This document shows positions 43,211-52,366 of a DNA stretch of 64,000 nucleotides, one piece after another. Below the pieces are notes generated by a model. That model was not told where the DNA came from and did no database searches. It worked only from the letters and a program-made list of their open reading frames with translations. The position numbers were made by a program, and so were the translations under genes. Source of the DNA: Bacteroidales bacterium. Lineage in GTDB: Bacteria > Bacteroidota > Bacteroidia > Bacteroidales > Muribaculaceae. Each line of letters begins with the position of its first letter. Position 1 is the first letter of the stretch. The stretch is taken from NCBI GenBank assembly GCA_910575545.1, contig CAJTFH010000015.1, forward strand, positions 1 through 64,000. The letters run 5' to 3'.

Positions 43211-44233
43211 ATGAATGCGTCGTTGAGGTTGGTTGTGGTTGCATATGTTTTCGCTTTGTCGATAATTGGCATTGCCGCTGAATGTTTTTCGGAAGGTTTT
43301 ACTATTCAAAAAGGTGGCGAGGTGGTATTAGCCGATGGGGGATTGCCTCTGTTTTACGATTTTGAGATTAATGCAGCGATTAAAGGCAACCGCAATGTTG
43401 CAGGTGTTGGAAACGCATCATGGGGTGTGTCGTGGCGTGATAAGCGCGGGGTCGAAATAATGAGAGTAGCGCTGCAGTGGGGTAACGATTATCTTGGAGA
43501 CCCATTCGACAGGCGTTTTCTTAGAATCAGTGCCGGCAGCATATCGACGGACGGTGAATACCATCAGATTCTGAGCCGTGATTTTTATGAGAATGTAGGC
43601 TTGTTTGAGGATAATAATTGCCTGACAGCAGAATGTGACGGTGAACATATTCGTTTGTGGGTCGGGTCTGGTGCGCAGTGCTATGCCGGGGAAGTGTCTG
43701 TTGCCAGTGACGCCCACAGCGTTGTGATGTGGAGTAACCGCAAACTGAATGTTGATTTTATGGCATATCGGTCTGAAATTAATCCAGCAGATGCGCTTAT
43801 TACAGGTGCGGTGATAGAGGATGTTGAGGAGTATCTCAGGGATAGCCATGACCTGGTTGAGGGTTTCTGGTGTTTCCTTGACCGTGATACTGATACCCGT
43901 TGGGCGGATATCGGAGGTAATTATAAACTCGCGATAGTAAAGCATGGCCTTTTTACCTCGATTGATTCAGGTGTCAGTTCCAATGGACAGAGGCCTATAT
44001 ATGATATTTTGCTGATGGGTGGTGCTGTGGTCAATGGGAAACGTTGGAATAACGGTATGGTGAAGGGCTATCTATACGGAACTATTTTTGAAAACCATTA
44101 TAATCTTGAGTGGTTTGACTCGATGATGGAGTCAATGGGAGGTGAAGTGTCTGCAGATATTACAGATGGAGTGATACTTGCGTTGAACTTCCCGATTTAT
44201 CATGCAACAATGCGTTTTTCAAAGGAGCCATAA
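43211..44233 (+). CDS. Secreted protein of unknown function
   Basis: A 340-residue protein. ATG 43211 is chosen because it gives a signal peptide (MNASLRLVVVAYVFALSIIG, cleavage near AA-EC); an upstream ATG at 43148 lies inside miaA. The mature part is beta-rich, with many aromatic residues, lectin/concanavalin-like in feel (GLPLFYDFEINAAIKGNRNV, WGVSWRDKRG, GFWCFLDRDTDTRWADIGGN). Two copies of similar FWCFLDRD- and FEINA-type strands suggest a repeated beta sandwich, but I recognise no family. Confidence 0.72.
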   Translation: MNASLRLVVVAYVFALSIIGIAAECFSEGFTIQKGGEVVLADGGLPLFYDFEINAAIKGNRNVAGVGNASWGVSWRDKRGVEIMRVALQWGNDYLGDPFDRRFLRISAGSISTDGEYHQILSRDFYENVGLFEDNNCLTAECDGEHIRLWVGSGAQCYAGEVSVASDAHSVVMWSNRKLNVDFMAYRSEINPADALITGAVIEDVEEYLRDSHDLVEGFWCFLDRDTDTRWADIGGNYKLAIVKHGLFTSIDSGVSSNGQRPIYDILLMGGAVVNGKRWNNGMVKGYLYGTIFENHYNLEWFDSMMESMGGEVSADITDGVILALNFPIYHATMRFSKEP

Positions 44234-44299
44234 AAATGTCGGCAGCATTTAATTTGAGTTACTTATTTGATTGGATGGATTGGGATGTTTTGCAATGGT

Positions 44300-44770
44300 T
44301 TATCGGCTGTTGCGCGATGAATATGTTATAGTAGCTGTTTTGATGTCATAAACTACCGTGTAATCCAACAAATCGAGCGTATAGGTGGCTGAATTATGCG
44401 TGGCTGAATATACTTCATTAATGTTGGATGTTGTCTGCAGATATTCATACAGGGTTTCGGGTAGGCGGTCATATATGAAAATTTCCGGCAGTGTGGAACC
44501 GCGGCCATTGACGGTAATCCATTGGTATGATGAATTGAAGGTCATGGTGGCACTGTTGCGCAACACTATGCTGTATATGCCGTTATTAAACGAGTAGCTT
44601 GATACGGCTATTTCTGGGTAATATAATGCGACGAATTTCTGTATGGCACCAGGCAGTTCATCGAAATGCTCGCTGTCGGAACATGATGTGAACGAGGCTG
44701 CTAGAAGAGTTGCGCATATACAGATATATAAAGATGTGAATCGAAAAATTCTATAAAATGAATCCGCCAT
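44300..44770 (-). CDS. PepSY-like lipoprotein
   Basis: A 156-residue exported protein with a lipobox (LLAASFTSC) after a hydrophobic lead. The mature part (LPGAIQKFVALYYPEIAVSS … YDIKTATITYSSR) resembles the PepSY-like/BLIP-type family, often found as paralogues in Bacteroidetes. The ATG start lies inside a perfect 21-base hairpin shared with the end of the upstream transcription unit (44761-44813), so translation may be controlled by RNA folding. Confidence 0.8.
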   Translation of the reverse strand: MADSFYRIFRFTSLYICICATLLAASFTSCSDSEHFDELPGAIQKFVALYYPEIAVSSYSFNNGIYSIVLRNSATMTFNSSYQWITVNGRGSTLPEIFIYDRLPETLYEYLQTTSNINEVYSATHNSATYTLDLLDYTVVYDIKTATITYSSRNSR

Positions 44771-44813
44771 ATTGTTAAATAGATGTTATAGATATTTAAC
44801 AATATGGCGGATT
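44761..44813. repeat. Perfect inverted repeat over the PepSY-like start codon
   Basis: Arms of 21 bases (44761-44781 and 44793-44813) are exact complements around an 11-base loop. The minus-strand ATG (44768-44770) lies in one arm. It could terminate the TPR-gene transcript, but no T run follows on the minus strand. It could also hide the start codon in the mRNA. Confidence 0.8.
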
Positions 44814-44830
44814 GTTTGGTTTATTTCCGG

Positions 44831-46429
44831 TTATTCAAAAATATAGGAATAATTTGACATTATTTGGGTTAAGCGGTTGCCTTTGCGTAATGGTGCTATG
44901 TTCACCCTTGCGTCGTCGAGCATTGTCAGGTTATATCGGTTGGCATAACCTTTATTCAGGGCATTTTCGATACATTCATATGCTTTTTCTGTTTCACCAG
45001 CCTGGGCATAAAGGCAAGCTGCCAGGTAGTTGACTGATCCGTCTGTGTCGCGGTTTTCTGAAATAATCTGTTCGGCCCATTGGATAGCTTCTTTGGTTTT
45101 ATTGGTGAACAGGAGAGGGAATCCGCGAAGCGAGGCTGGCTTAGACCAGTCTGAATCGATGTCGAGCATTCGTTTGTAGATGGCGGTGGCATTCTGTTTT
45201 TTTGAAAGTCCGTCTTCGAGAACCCATGCCTGCATCATATAGTTCATCGGGTCATTCGGGTCATCCATTATCAGTTCGCCGAATATGGTTGAGGCTTGGT
45301 CATATTTTCCCAATGAATAGAGGCAAAGAGCTTTCTGCATCTGTGCTTCTTGACTGCGAGGCATCTGTTCAAGGGCGGCGTCTGCGGCGTCGAGTGCTTG
45401 CTGGTGGCGACCTTGCGCACGGCATATTTTCGACAATGTAATTTTATAGGGGGCGTTGTCGGCGCCCATGCCTATTGCCTGGTTGATGTTTTCCAAGGCT
45501 CTGTCGAAATCGCACAGGGCATAGTAACATTCCGCCATAGACCCGTAGATACCGGCATAGTTATACATGTTGTCGTCGATGATTTTCTGGAAATCGGCGA
45601 TAGCAGCCGGATAGTGGTTATGTGCCTGGGCAATGACGCCGCGGATATAGTAGAACATTCCTTGGTCAGGAGCCTGGTTTACGGCATTACTCAGGGCTGT
45701 TACAACGGCAGGATAATCTTCGTTGCTTATTTCAACCAGCTTGCCGAATGCCTTTGGAGCACTGTCAATGCTGATAGCCATAATCAGATCATCGACAGCT
45801 CCGGTGTTGTCGCCGAGCATCTGCCTTACGGAGCTGCGGCGCACATATATGTCGCTATCGGCCGGCATCATTGAAACTGCATCGTCCATATAGCTTGATG
45901 CTAGCCCGAGGTTGTTCTCTTTAACAGCAATGCGGGCAAGTCCGGTCAAAGCCTCTGCGCTTCGGGCATTATTGGCGCGCATACGGTTATAGTCGGCTTT
46001 TGCGTCAGCATACCTACCCAGTTCATATTCAGTGTTCGCCTTTTGATACAGGGCCATGAATGAGGTGGGGTCGATGTTCAGTGCTTGGGTGTAATCGGCG
46101 AGTGCTTCTTCAAATTTGCCGAGCATCTGGTAGATGTCGCCGCGCAGGGAGTAGCATTGGAAAAGGAGGTCGTTGTCGTCTTTAGGAGCATATTTTATGG
46201 CGTTGTCGATGTCTGACAGTGCACGTAAATATTGGTCGAATTTGTAGTATTCGTTTGCCCGGCGGAAATATATGTCGTAGGCTTGCGGATTGGCAGCTAT
46301 TTCCTGGTCATATATCTCCATCATCGCTTTGGTCATGGGGTCGTTGAGCCCGGCTTGGGCATAGGCGCCCCCTGCGACGGATACCGCCAATATTGCGGCA
46401 GCAAAGAGTCTGTTAAATCTCATAATCAT
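44831..46429 (-). CDS. Tetratricopeptide-repeat periplasmic protein
   Basis: A 532-residue protein with signal peptide (RLFAAAILAVSVAGGAYAQA). Nearly the whole mature chain is TPR repeats: YDIYFRRANEYYKFDQYLRA, EEALADYTQALNIDPTSFMA, SMAECYYALCDFDRALENIN. Such proteins hold other proteins together in the envelope. ATG 46429 and the ATG two codons later are alternatives. It is the last gene of the minus-strand run starting at about 52.2 kb, 19 bases after kdsA. Confidence 0.9.
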   Translation of the reverse strand: MIMRFNRLFAAAILAVSVAGGAYAQAGLNDPMTKAMMEIYDQEIAANPQAYDIYFRRANEYYKFDQYLRALSDIDNAIKYAPKDDNDLLFQCYSLRGDIYQMLGKFEEALADYTQALNIDPTSFMALYQKANTEYELGRYADAKADYNRMRANNARSAEALTGLARIAVKENNLGLASSYMDDAVSMMPADSDIYVRRSSVRQMLGDNTGAVDDLIMAISIDSAPKAFGKLVEISNEDYPAVVTALSNAVNQAPDQGMFYYIRGVIAQAHNHYPAAIADFQKIIDDNMYNYAGIYGSMAECYYALCDFDRALENINQAIGMGADNAPYKITLSKICRAQGRHQQALDAADAALEQMPRSQEAQMQKALCLYSLGKYDQASTIFGELIMDDPNDPMNYMMQAWVLEDGLSKKQNATAIYKRMLDIDSDWSKPASLRGFPLLFTNKTKEAIQWAEQIISENRDTDGSVNYLAACLYAQAGETEKAYECIENALNKGYANRYNLTMLDDARVNIAPLRKGNRLTQIMSNYSYIFE

Positions 46430-46448
46430 AAATATGTTGAAATTCTAT

Positions 46449-47294
46449 CTATTGGTTCTGTTGATTTTGTTTTATGGCATTGACTGCCGTGCGCAACAGG
46501 GTAAGGTGGGAGAGCAGGTGCGACATTTTGTTGAGCGGGAGCATGTTGGCTCCGTCGCTTTTCGCTACCGCCGGATTCTGGTGGGTTTCGATGAAGATGC
46601 CATCAGCCCCCACTGCAATGCCGGCTCTTGCTACGGTTTCAATCATATCGGGCCGGCCGCCTGTTACTCCCGTCATCTGATTGGGCTGTTGAAGCGAGTG
46701 GGTTACATCGAGAATCACCGGACATCCGTTTTTTTGCATCTCGGGAATGCCCCGGTAGTCTACGATAAGATCTTGATAGCCGAATGTTGTGCCACGTTCT
46801 GTTATGGCAACCTGATTGTTACCGGCATCTCTCACTTTTTGAACTGCATGGCGCATGGCATCTGGCGACAGGAACTGACCTTTTTTGATGTTGACCATTC
46901 TGCCGGTTTTTGCAGCTGCTACCAAAAGGTCGGTCTGCCGGCACAGAAACGCAGGAATCTGCAATATGTCGACATATTCCGCCGCAATGGCTGCTTCTTC
47001 GGCCGTGTGGATGTCAGTGACTACCGGAATGCGGAATGTTTCACGCACCTTTCGCAGTATTTCAAGAGCCTTTATATCTCCTATTCCTGTGAAGGAATCA
47101 ATGCGGGAGCGGTTAGCCTTGCGGTAACTGCCTTTGAAGACATAGGGAATCGAAAGAGCTGAAGTCATTGCCAGCACACGCTCTGCAATATCAAGAGCCA
47201 TCTTTTCATCTTCTATTACGCAAGGTCCTGCAAGCAGAAAGAAATTCCCGTTGGGAGAGGAGAGAAGATATTTTGTGATTGAATCGTGATTCAT
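46449..47294 (-). CDS. kdsA: 3-deoxy-8-phosphooctulonate (KDO-8-P) synthase
   Basis: A 281-residue enzyme that condenses PEP with arabinose 5-phosphate, the first step to the LPS sugar KDO. Motifs: LLAGPCVIEDEKMA, YVFKGSYRKANRSRIDSFTG, VTDIHTAEEA, ITERGTTFGYQDLIVDYRGI, and the C-terminal THSLQQPNQMTGVTGGRPDM. The residues are full-length and consistent with an active enzyme. It lies 47 bases after rsmE. Confidence 0.97.
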   Translation of the reverse strand: MNHDSITKYLLSSPNGNFFLLAGPCVIEDEKMALDIAERVLAMTSALSIPYVFKGSYRKANRSRIDSFTGIGDIKALEILRKVRETFRIPVVTDIHTAEEAAIAAEYVDILQIPAFLCRQTDLLVAAAKTGRMVNIKKGQFLSPDAMRHAVQKVRDAGNNQVAITERGTTFGYQDLIVDYRGIPEMQKNGCPVILDVTHSLQQPNQMTGVTGGRPDMIETVARAGIAVGADGIFIETHQNPAVAKSDGANMLPLNKMSHLLSHLTLLRTAVNAIKQNQQNQ

Positions 47295-47341
47295 GTTTTT
47301 AACATTTTTAGAACGGGGGTGGTTCAGTGTAATTAGTTTTT

Positions 47342-48064
47342 TCAGTTTTCAATATTCGCAATCTGATTGGCAGTGTGGCAGATGCCACATGCCGCCAATG
47401 CAGCTGTTTCTGTCCGCAACCGGGCGTCTCCTAGGGATATGGGAATAAAACCGGATGCTATAGCGTTGTTTATTTCTTCAGGGGAGAAATCTCCTTCTGG
47501 CCCTATTATTATGACTGTGTCTTTGCCTGGCACATATTCGCGGCTTAGCATTTTCCGATTATGGTTGCTATCGCAATGAGCAATGAATTTCTGCTGATAA
47601 TGACAGGTAAAGTCAATGTATTGTTTTAATGGTGTCATCTCGCAGATTTCGGGACAGATGGCCTTGAGGCTCTGTTTCATGGCAGACACTGCGATTTTCT
47701 CTAATCGGATGCTTTTGATTTCTCTCCGTTCTGAGTTGCGGCATAGAAGTGGGGTTATGGAGTTTACCCCTATTTCGGTCAACTTTTCCGTTAGCCATTC
47801 CATGCGGTCGAGATGTTTTGTCGGCGCAACACCAATGGCTATTCTGTTTGGCCAAAACGGTGGTATGCTGATTGAATCGAGAATCTCCACTGTGGCCCGT
47901 TTGGGATGTGCCTCTTTAAGACGACATGTGAATCGACGGCCTTTGCCGTCGATTACTTCTATTATATCGCCAGGCGATTTCCGCAAAACTTTCACGCAGT
48001 GTTGTGAATCGCTTTCCGGCAATGTGTGGGTGGTTGCTATATCTGGGGCATAAAACTGTATCAT
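47342..48064 (-). CDS. rsmE: 16S rRNA m3U1498 methyltransferase
   Basis: A 240-residue SPOUT-type methyltransferase. The N-terminal PUA-like part (HCVKVLRKSPGDIIEVIDGK) binds RNA. The knotted C-terminal domain holds DRMEWLTEKLTEIGV, VIIIGPEGDFSPEEINNAI and SLGDARLRTETAALAA, which bind S-adenosylmethionine. It modifies U1498 of 16S rRNA. Start ATG 48064, 38 bases after the transporter gene. Confidence 0.95.
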   Translation of the reverse strand: MIQFYAPDIATTHTLPESDSQHCVKVLRKSPGDIIEVIDGKGRRFTCRLKEAHPKRATVEILDSISIPPFWPNRIAIGVAPTKHLDRMEWLTEKLTEIGVNSITPLLCRNSERREIKSIRLEKIAVSAMKQSLKAICPEICEMTPLKQYIDFTCHYQQKFIAHCDSNHNRKMLSREYVPGKDTVIIIGPEGDFSPEEINNAIASGFIPISLGDARLRTETAALAACGICHTANQIANIEN

Positions 48065-48102
48065 CCCTGAAAGTTTTGATTAAAATAGATGGGGAGATGG
48101 AA

Positions 48103-49434
48103 TCATATGGTTTCCGCAACCTCGGCTTCGGTTATCTCAGCTTTGGCAGCGGTTTCGTCGGGAACCTTGTCGTGCTTGTCATGGAAGAGGAAAATGAACA
48201 ATATTCCGACAACGAGAGCATATGCAGAAAAAATATACCAGCATATGCGCCATCCTGCGAGTTGGGCTTCAGGAGATGCCAGTGGATTTACGAAATGGTT
48301 GACAATCAGCATAGCCCCGATTGTGCCTATCGTTGCGCCCAATCCGTTGGTCATAATCATGAATAATCCCTGGGCGCTGCTGCGGATTGAAGAGGAGGTC
48401 ATCTTATCTACGTATAGTCCGCCAGACACATTGAAGAAATCGAATGCGATGCCGTAGACGATACAAGAGGCGATAAACAACCATAAGCCTTCAGAAGGGT
48501 TGCCGAGTCCGAAGAATCCGAACCGGAATACCCATGCGAACATAGACATCAACATAACACCTTTAATGCCGAATCGTTTGAGGCATATGGGTATGAGCAA
48601 TATGCAGAGGGTTTCGCTGATTTGCGACAGGGATATTAGGGCGTTTGCGTTTTGTGCAGCCCATGCATCTTTGAATGAATCGATGTTGATGAAGCTGGTT
48701 ATATAGGGATTGGCATAACCATTTGTAATCTGAAGTGAAACGCCGAGCAACATGCTGAATAGGAAAAATACGGCCATGCGCTTCTGCTGGAACAGTTTGA
48801 ATGCACGCAGACCTAAGGTATCGACAAGTGAACTTCCCTGTGCGACTTTATTGGTGGGGCATTTAGGCATTGTCAGAGCGTAGAAAGTCAGTATTAGGCT
48901 GAAGGCCGCCGATGCGAACAACTGCATATATGAGGCCTGGAACTTGGCGTCGGAAGGGCCTGCGAAATTCACGAATAGCATGGCGCATATGAATCCGATA
49001 GTGCCCCATATGCGGATTGGAGGGAAGTCTTTCATGGTATCCATTCGGGCCTTTGTCAAGGCATTGAATGCGACTGAGTTCGCCAGGCCGATTGTAGGCA
49101 TGAAGAATGCTACCGATATGGTGTAGAGTGTGAAGAGGGGTGCGAAGCTGATTTCTGTGGCTGTCATGCAATAGACCCCAGCGGCAGCCATGAAAAATCC
49201 GGCGATCAGATGGGAGAGGCTTAACATACGTTGTGCCTGAATCCATCGGTCTGCGATTATGCCTATCAGCGATGGCATAATCAGCGACACTATGCCTTGC
49301 ACGGCATAGAACCATCCGATTTGTTCTTGCAGCCCGTTGCGGGCAAGAAAATTACCGAGTGAGGTGAGATAGGCTCCCCATACGGCAAATTCCATGAAAT
49401 TCATCACTGAAAGGCGTATTTTCAGACTTTTCAT
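48103..49434 (-). CDS. Nucleoside:proton symporter (NupG-family MFS transporter)
   Basis: A 443-residue protein with about twelve hydrophobic segments, opening LRLSVMNFMEFAVWGAYLTS-like (KIRLSVMNFMEFAVWGAYLT), a hallmark of NupG/XapB-type nucleoside permeases. The first half also shows IADRWIQAQRMLSL, the loop 2-3 signature of the major facilitator superfamily. It should take up nucleosides by proton symport; exact specificity is not visible. C-terminal tail is charged (HDKHDKVPDETAAKAEITEA). Confidence 0.92.
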   Translation of the reverse strand: MKSLKIRLSVMNFMEFAVWGAYLTSLGNFLARNGLQEQIGWFYAVQGIVSLIMPSLIGIIADRWIQAQRMLSLSHLIAGFFMAAAGVYCMTATEISFAPLFTLYTISVAFFMPTIGLANSVAFNALTKARMDTMKDFPPIRIWGTIGFICAMLFVNFAGPSDAKFQASYMQLFASAAFSLILTFYALTMPKCPTNKVAQGSSLVDTLGLRAFKLFQQKRMAVFFLFSMLLGVSLQITNGYANPYITSFINIDSFKDAWAAQNANALISLSQISETLCILLIPICLKRFGIKGVMLMSMFAWVFRFGFFGLGNPSEGLWLFIASCIVYGIAFDFFNVSGGLYVDKMTSSSIRSSAQGLFMIMTNGLGATIGTIGAMLIVNHFVNPLASPEAQLAGWRICWYIFSAYALVVGILFIFLFHDKHDKVPDETAAKAEITEAEVAETI

Positions 49435-49535
49435 TGTTTTTTAGGTGTTAGTTTGTTGTAGGTTTGAGTGGTAAGAAGGTATTTGTTTTGTCGGGAGCAA
49501 CCTTAGTTCTTAAATTTGGTGGAATATGGACTGGG

Positions 49536-50156
49536 CTACCGCTTTTTCGACGACAATATGGATTTGACACGGGCCGCCTCTTCATATTCTTCGTTCTCGA
49601 TATGTTTGTTGAGAAGCCGTTCAAGTTCCTCAACTGAGAGATTCTCGAGGTCAGGTTCTTTAAAACTTTCTTCAATCTCTTCATCTGTCGGAAGTTCTGG
49701 AGCGTCGGCTTCTTTTATCTCCATTATGAAGCCTGTTTCTTCAAGGATTTCCGGAGTTGTGAAAATAGGCGTGTGTGTGCGCATGGCAATGGCTATTGCA
49801 TCAGATGTGCGGGCATCGAGCTTTACTTCAACCCCGTTTTTATCCTCAAACGTAAGCTCTGATGAAAAAATCCCATCTTCGAATTTGTGGATGAATACAT
49901 CTTTGAGCACCACGCCATAAGCCTGCGCCAGCGATGCGAAGAGGTCGTGGGTCATAGGCCGTGGCGGGATTATACCTTCCATTTTAATGGCTATCGACTG
50001 GGCTTCAGCAGCGCCGACGACTACAGGAATCCGATATGGCCCGTCAATTTGGGCGAGAATCAGCGCATACGCTCCGGATTGTATCTGGCTGTAGGATATG
50101 CCAAGTACCCGTAATTTTATTCGTTGCGACGGGTTTAATCCACTGCTTTCTTCCAT
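49536..50156 (-). CDS. Bifunctional nuclease family protein with UvrB/UvrC motif
   Basis: A 206-residue protein. The N-terminal ~140 residues match the bifunctional nuclease (DUF151) domain: SGAYALILAQIDGPYRIPVV, GAAEAQSIAI, RPMTHDLFASLAQAYGVVLK, LDARTSDAIAIAMR. A C-terminal UVR motif (LERLLNKHIENEEYEEAARV) is present, common in Bacteroidetes copies. The family degrades DNA or RNA in plants and bacteria; the role here is not known. It lies 28 bases after mnmA. Confidence 0.93.
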   Translation of the reverse strand: MEESSGLNPSQRIKLRVLGISYSQIQSGAYALILAQIDGPYRIPVVVGAAEAQSIAIKMEGIIPPRPMTHDLFASLAQAYGVVLKDVFIHKFEDGIFSSELTFEDKNGVEVKLDARTSDAIAIAMRTHTPIFTTPEILEETGFIMEIKEADAPELPTDEEIEESFKEPDLENLSVEELERLLNKHIENEEYEEAARVKSILSSKKR

Positions 50157-50184
50157 TTTTTTTCTATGAGTTATTGTGAGAGAG

Positions 50185-51267
50185 TTAGTTTATAACCACA
50201 TTGCGTCCGGTAATTATACCGCTGCCATAGCAGATTTCGCTTTTGCTGTCATATATTACCCCGAACTGGCCTGGCGCAATCCCTTGTATTTTTTCAGAGG
50301 ACTCAATGATGAATTCTTTTTCACTGACCTGTGAGATTCTTGCCGGGGTGAATGCCGGGGTGTGGCGGTTCTTGAATGTGATTTCTACCGATTTGGCTCC
50401 TTCAGCCCATGGATTGCCAGATATGAAGTGCATTTCATCAAGATGGATGGTTTTTCCGTATTGTTTCTCACAATCATAACCGTTACTTACATAAACAACG
50501 TTGTCGTGTATGTTTTTCTTTACGACATACCATGGCCCACCGCTCAGGCCGAGTCCTTTGCGTTGGCCAATTGTATGGAACCAGTAACCCCGGTGTTCGC
50601 CGAGTTTGCGTCCGGTTTCGATTTCGATGATAGGTCCGGGCTTTTCTCCGAGATGCCTTCTGATGAAATCGTTGTAATTTATTTTACCGAGAAAACAGAT
50701 TCCCTGGCTGTCTTTGCGGAATGCATTTGGCATCCTGGTGTCAGCAGCTATTCTGCGGACTTCGGATTTAGGCAGTCTGCCGAGAGGGAATGTCAGGTGG
50801 CAAAGCTGGTCATATGATATCCTGGCAAGGAAGTCTGTCTGGTCTTTGACCGGATCAACGGCGGTTGAGAGGTATACTGTATTGCCTTTTTGAGTTGTTG
50901 ATGCGTAATGGCCTGTGGCGGTTTTGTCGAATTCATGCCCCCAACGTTGCTCGAAGTATCCGAATTTAATCATCTTGTTGCACATTATGTCGGGGTTGGG
51001 TGTCAACCCTTCGCGTACGGTGTGCAAGGCATATTCCATCACATTATCCCAATACTCCTGGTGTAGTGACACCACGTCAAACGGAAGATTGAATCGGCGC
51101 GATATTAAGCTGCACATTTCAATGTCTTCTTCGGCCGAGCAGTCTCCCTCATCTGTGTCAAGGCCTATTCGTATGTAGAAAAGGTGCACGTCGTGCCCTT
51201 GCTCAAGAAGCTGATGCACGGCTACGGCACTGTCGACGCCACCTGAAATCAATGTTGCTATTCTCAT
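50185..51267 (-). CDS. mnmA: tRNA-specific 2-thiouridylase
   Basis: A 360-residue enzyme that thiolates U34 of Lys, Glu and Gln tRNAs. The PP-loop [10 protein letters not shown] lies at residues 8-17. The nucleophile is Cys96 (NPDIMCNKM) and the partner Cys191 ([10 protein letters not shown]), both present. The C-terminal beta-barrel RNA-binding domain is intact ([28 protein letters not shown]). Nine bases separate it from the upstream DUF5106 gene, implying one transcript. Confidence 0.97.
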   Translation of the reverse strand: MRIATLISGGVDSAVAVHQLLEQGHDVHLFYIRIGLDTDEGDCSAEEDIEMCSLISRRFNLPFDVVSLHQEYWDNVMEYALHTVREGLTPNPDIMCNKMIKFGYFEQRWGHEFDKTATGHYASTTQKGNTVYLSTAVDPVKDQTDFLARISYDQLCHLTFPLGRLPKSEVRRIAADTRMPNAFRKDSQGICFLGKINYNDFIRRHLGEKPGPIIEIETGRKLGEHRGYWFHTIGQRKGLGLSGGPWYVVKKNIHDNVVYVSNGYDCEKQYGKTIHLDEMHFISGNPWAEGAKSVEITFKNRHTPAFTPARISQVSEKEFIIESSEKIQGIAPGQFGVIYDSKSEICYGSGIITGRNVVIN

Positions 51268-51275
51268 CGGGTTAA

Positions 51276-52196
51276 TTACTGTATATGATCCATCTTGTTT
51301 TTGACTACTCTGAAAGCCTCCAGAAGGCTGTCGATGTCGAATGTTTTGGAGAGGATTTCATGTTTACCGTTGAGATAGTAGATTACCGGAGGATTACGCA
51401 TATCATACATTTCGTCGACTTCCGGTGCGGCTCCGACAATCCATTTCTTGTTATAGACTGATGTACGGTCAACCCATTCGTCGGTCATTTCGCCAGGATA
51501 AATGCTGACGACTTTCAGCAGTTGACGGTCAATAAGATCGTTGAGGTTGTAATCGGCCGCGAGCCTCACACGAGCGAGTTCACATTCATCGCAATCTGGG
51601 TCGTTGAAAAAGAGCAGCACATACATACCTGCCGGTATGTCGCTTAACCTGCCTTTTGACCCATCGGGGGCAGTCCATTCAAAATCAGGCGCTGTCATTC
51701 CCACTTGTGATTGCGATAGGGAATTGGCCTGGTATTCAAATCGTGCCTTTTCAGCTTTTGGCACTTTCCGGTTTTCTACAACCGCTTTTGCGAAGGGCAG
51801 GTAGCATTCGTCACAGACAATGCGTGCCGTGTCAGCATAAAACGCTCCCTCTGCCATCTCTGCAAGTGCCACAAGGTTCTTCGGATTCTTTCCGACCTCT
51901 TTAATCAGGTTGTCGATGGATTTGTGGACTATTTCTGCATCGGCATATGGCATGAAGGTGGCGTAGTCGTTGAATGCCTGTTGCATTTTTTGCTTTGAAG
52001 AAAATGCGGATTTCAGGTTACACCTTTTCCAGAAATTATCGATGAAAAAATTAGACCGTTCTGTAAGTGTCTCAAGATTCTCAGGAACAGTGGGGTAGGG
52101 GAAGAACGTGGACTGCTCTTCGCTTTGGGCATATCCACCCAGCGATGTGCATAAAAATGTTATACCCCCCAATATGGTGTTACGTATGGTTTTCAT
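51276..52196 (-). CDS. DUF5106 / thioredoxin-like periplasmic protein
   Basis: A 306-residue exported protein. The signal peptide ([17 protein letters not shown]) is followed by the DUF5106 helical region ([20 protein letters not shown]) and a thioredoxin/TlpA-like fold ([37 protein letters not shown]). The redox pair is C-D-E-C rather than the usual CxPC. It probably handles disulfides or acts as a chaperone in the periplasm. It is the first gene of the probable operon leading to mnmA. Confidence 0.88.
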   Translation of the reverse strand: MKTIRNTILGGITFLCTSLGGYAQSEEQSTFFPYPTVPENLETLTERSNFFIDNFWKRCNLKSAFSSKQKMQQAFNDYATFMPYADAEIVHKSIDNLIKEVGKNPKNLVALAEMAEGAFYADTARIVCDECYLPFAKAVVENRKVPKAEKARFEYQANSLSQSQVGMTAPDFEWTAPDGSKGRLSDIPAGMYVLLFFNDPDCDECELARVRLAADYNLNDLIDRQLLKVVSIYPGEMTDEWVDRTSVYNKKWIVGAAPEVDEMYDMRNPPVIYYLNGKHEILSKTFDIDSLLEAFRVVKNKMDHIQ

Positions 52197-52213
52197 GTCG
52201 GTATATTCTTATG

Positions 52214-52245
52214 CAAAGATAATTAATGACCGCAGGTTGTGCAAA
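52214..52245 (-). promoter_or_regulatory. Promoter of the DUF5106-mnmA operon
   Basis: On the minus strand TTTG (52242-52245) and TATCTTTG (52214-52221) are separated by 20 bases, matching the -33/-7 promoter. It lies 17 bases before the start of the first gene of the run. Genes down to the TPR gene share the strand with short gaps, so transcription may run to 44.8 kb. Confidence 0.6.
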
Positions 52246-52366
52246 TTTGCCAAAGGGGATTAAGGATATTTTGGAAAAAACATTATGGCATGAGATTTGT
52301 TAATTAGTATAGATGAGAGGGATGTGGGTGGGGTATTATTGTTTGAATATAATTAAAACTACATAT

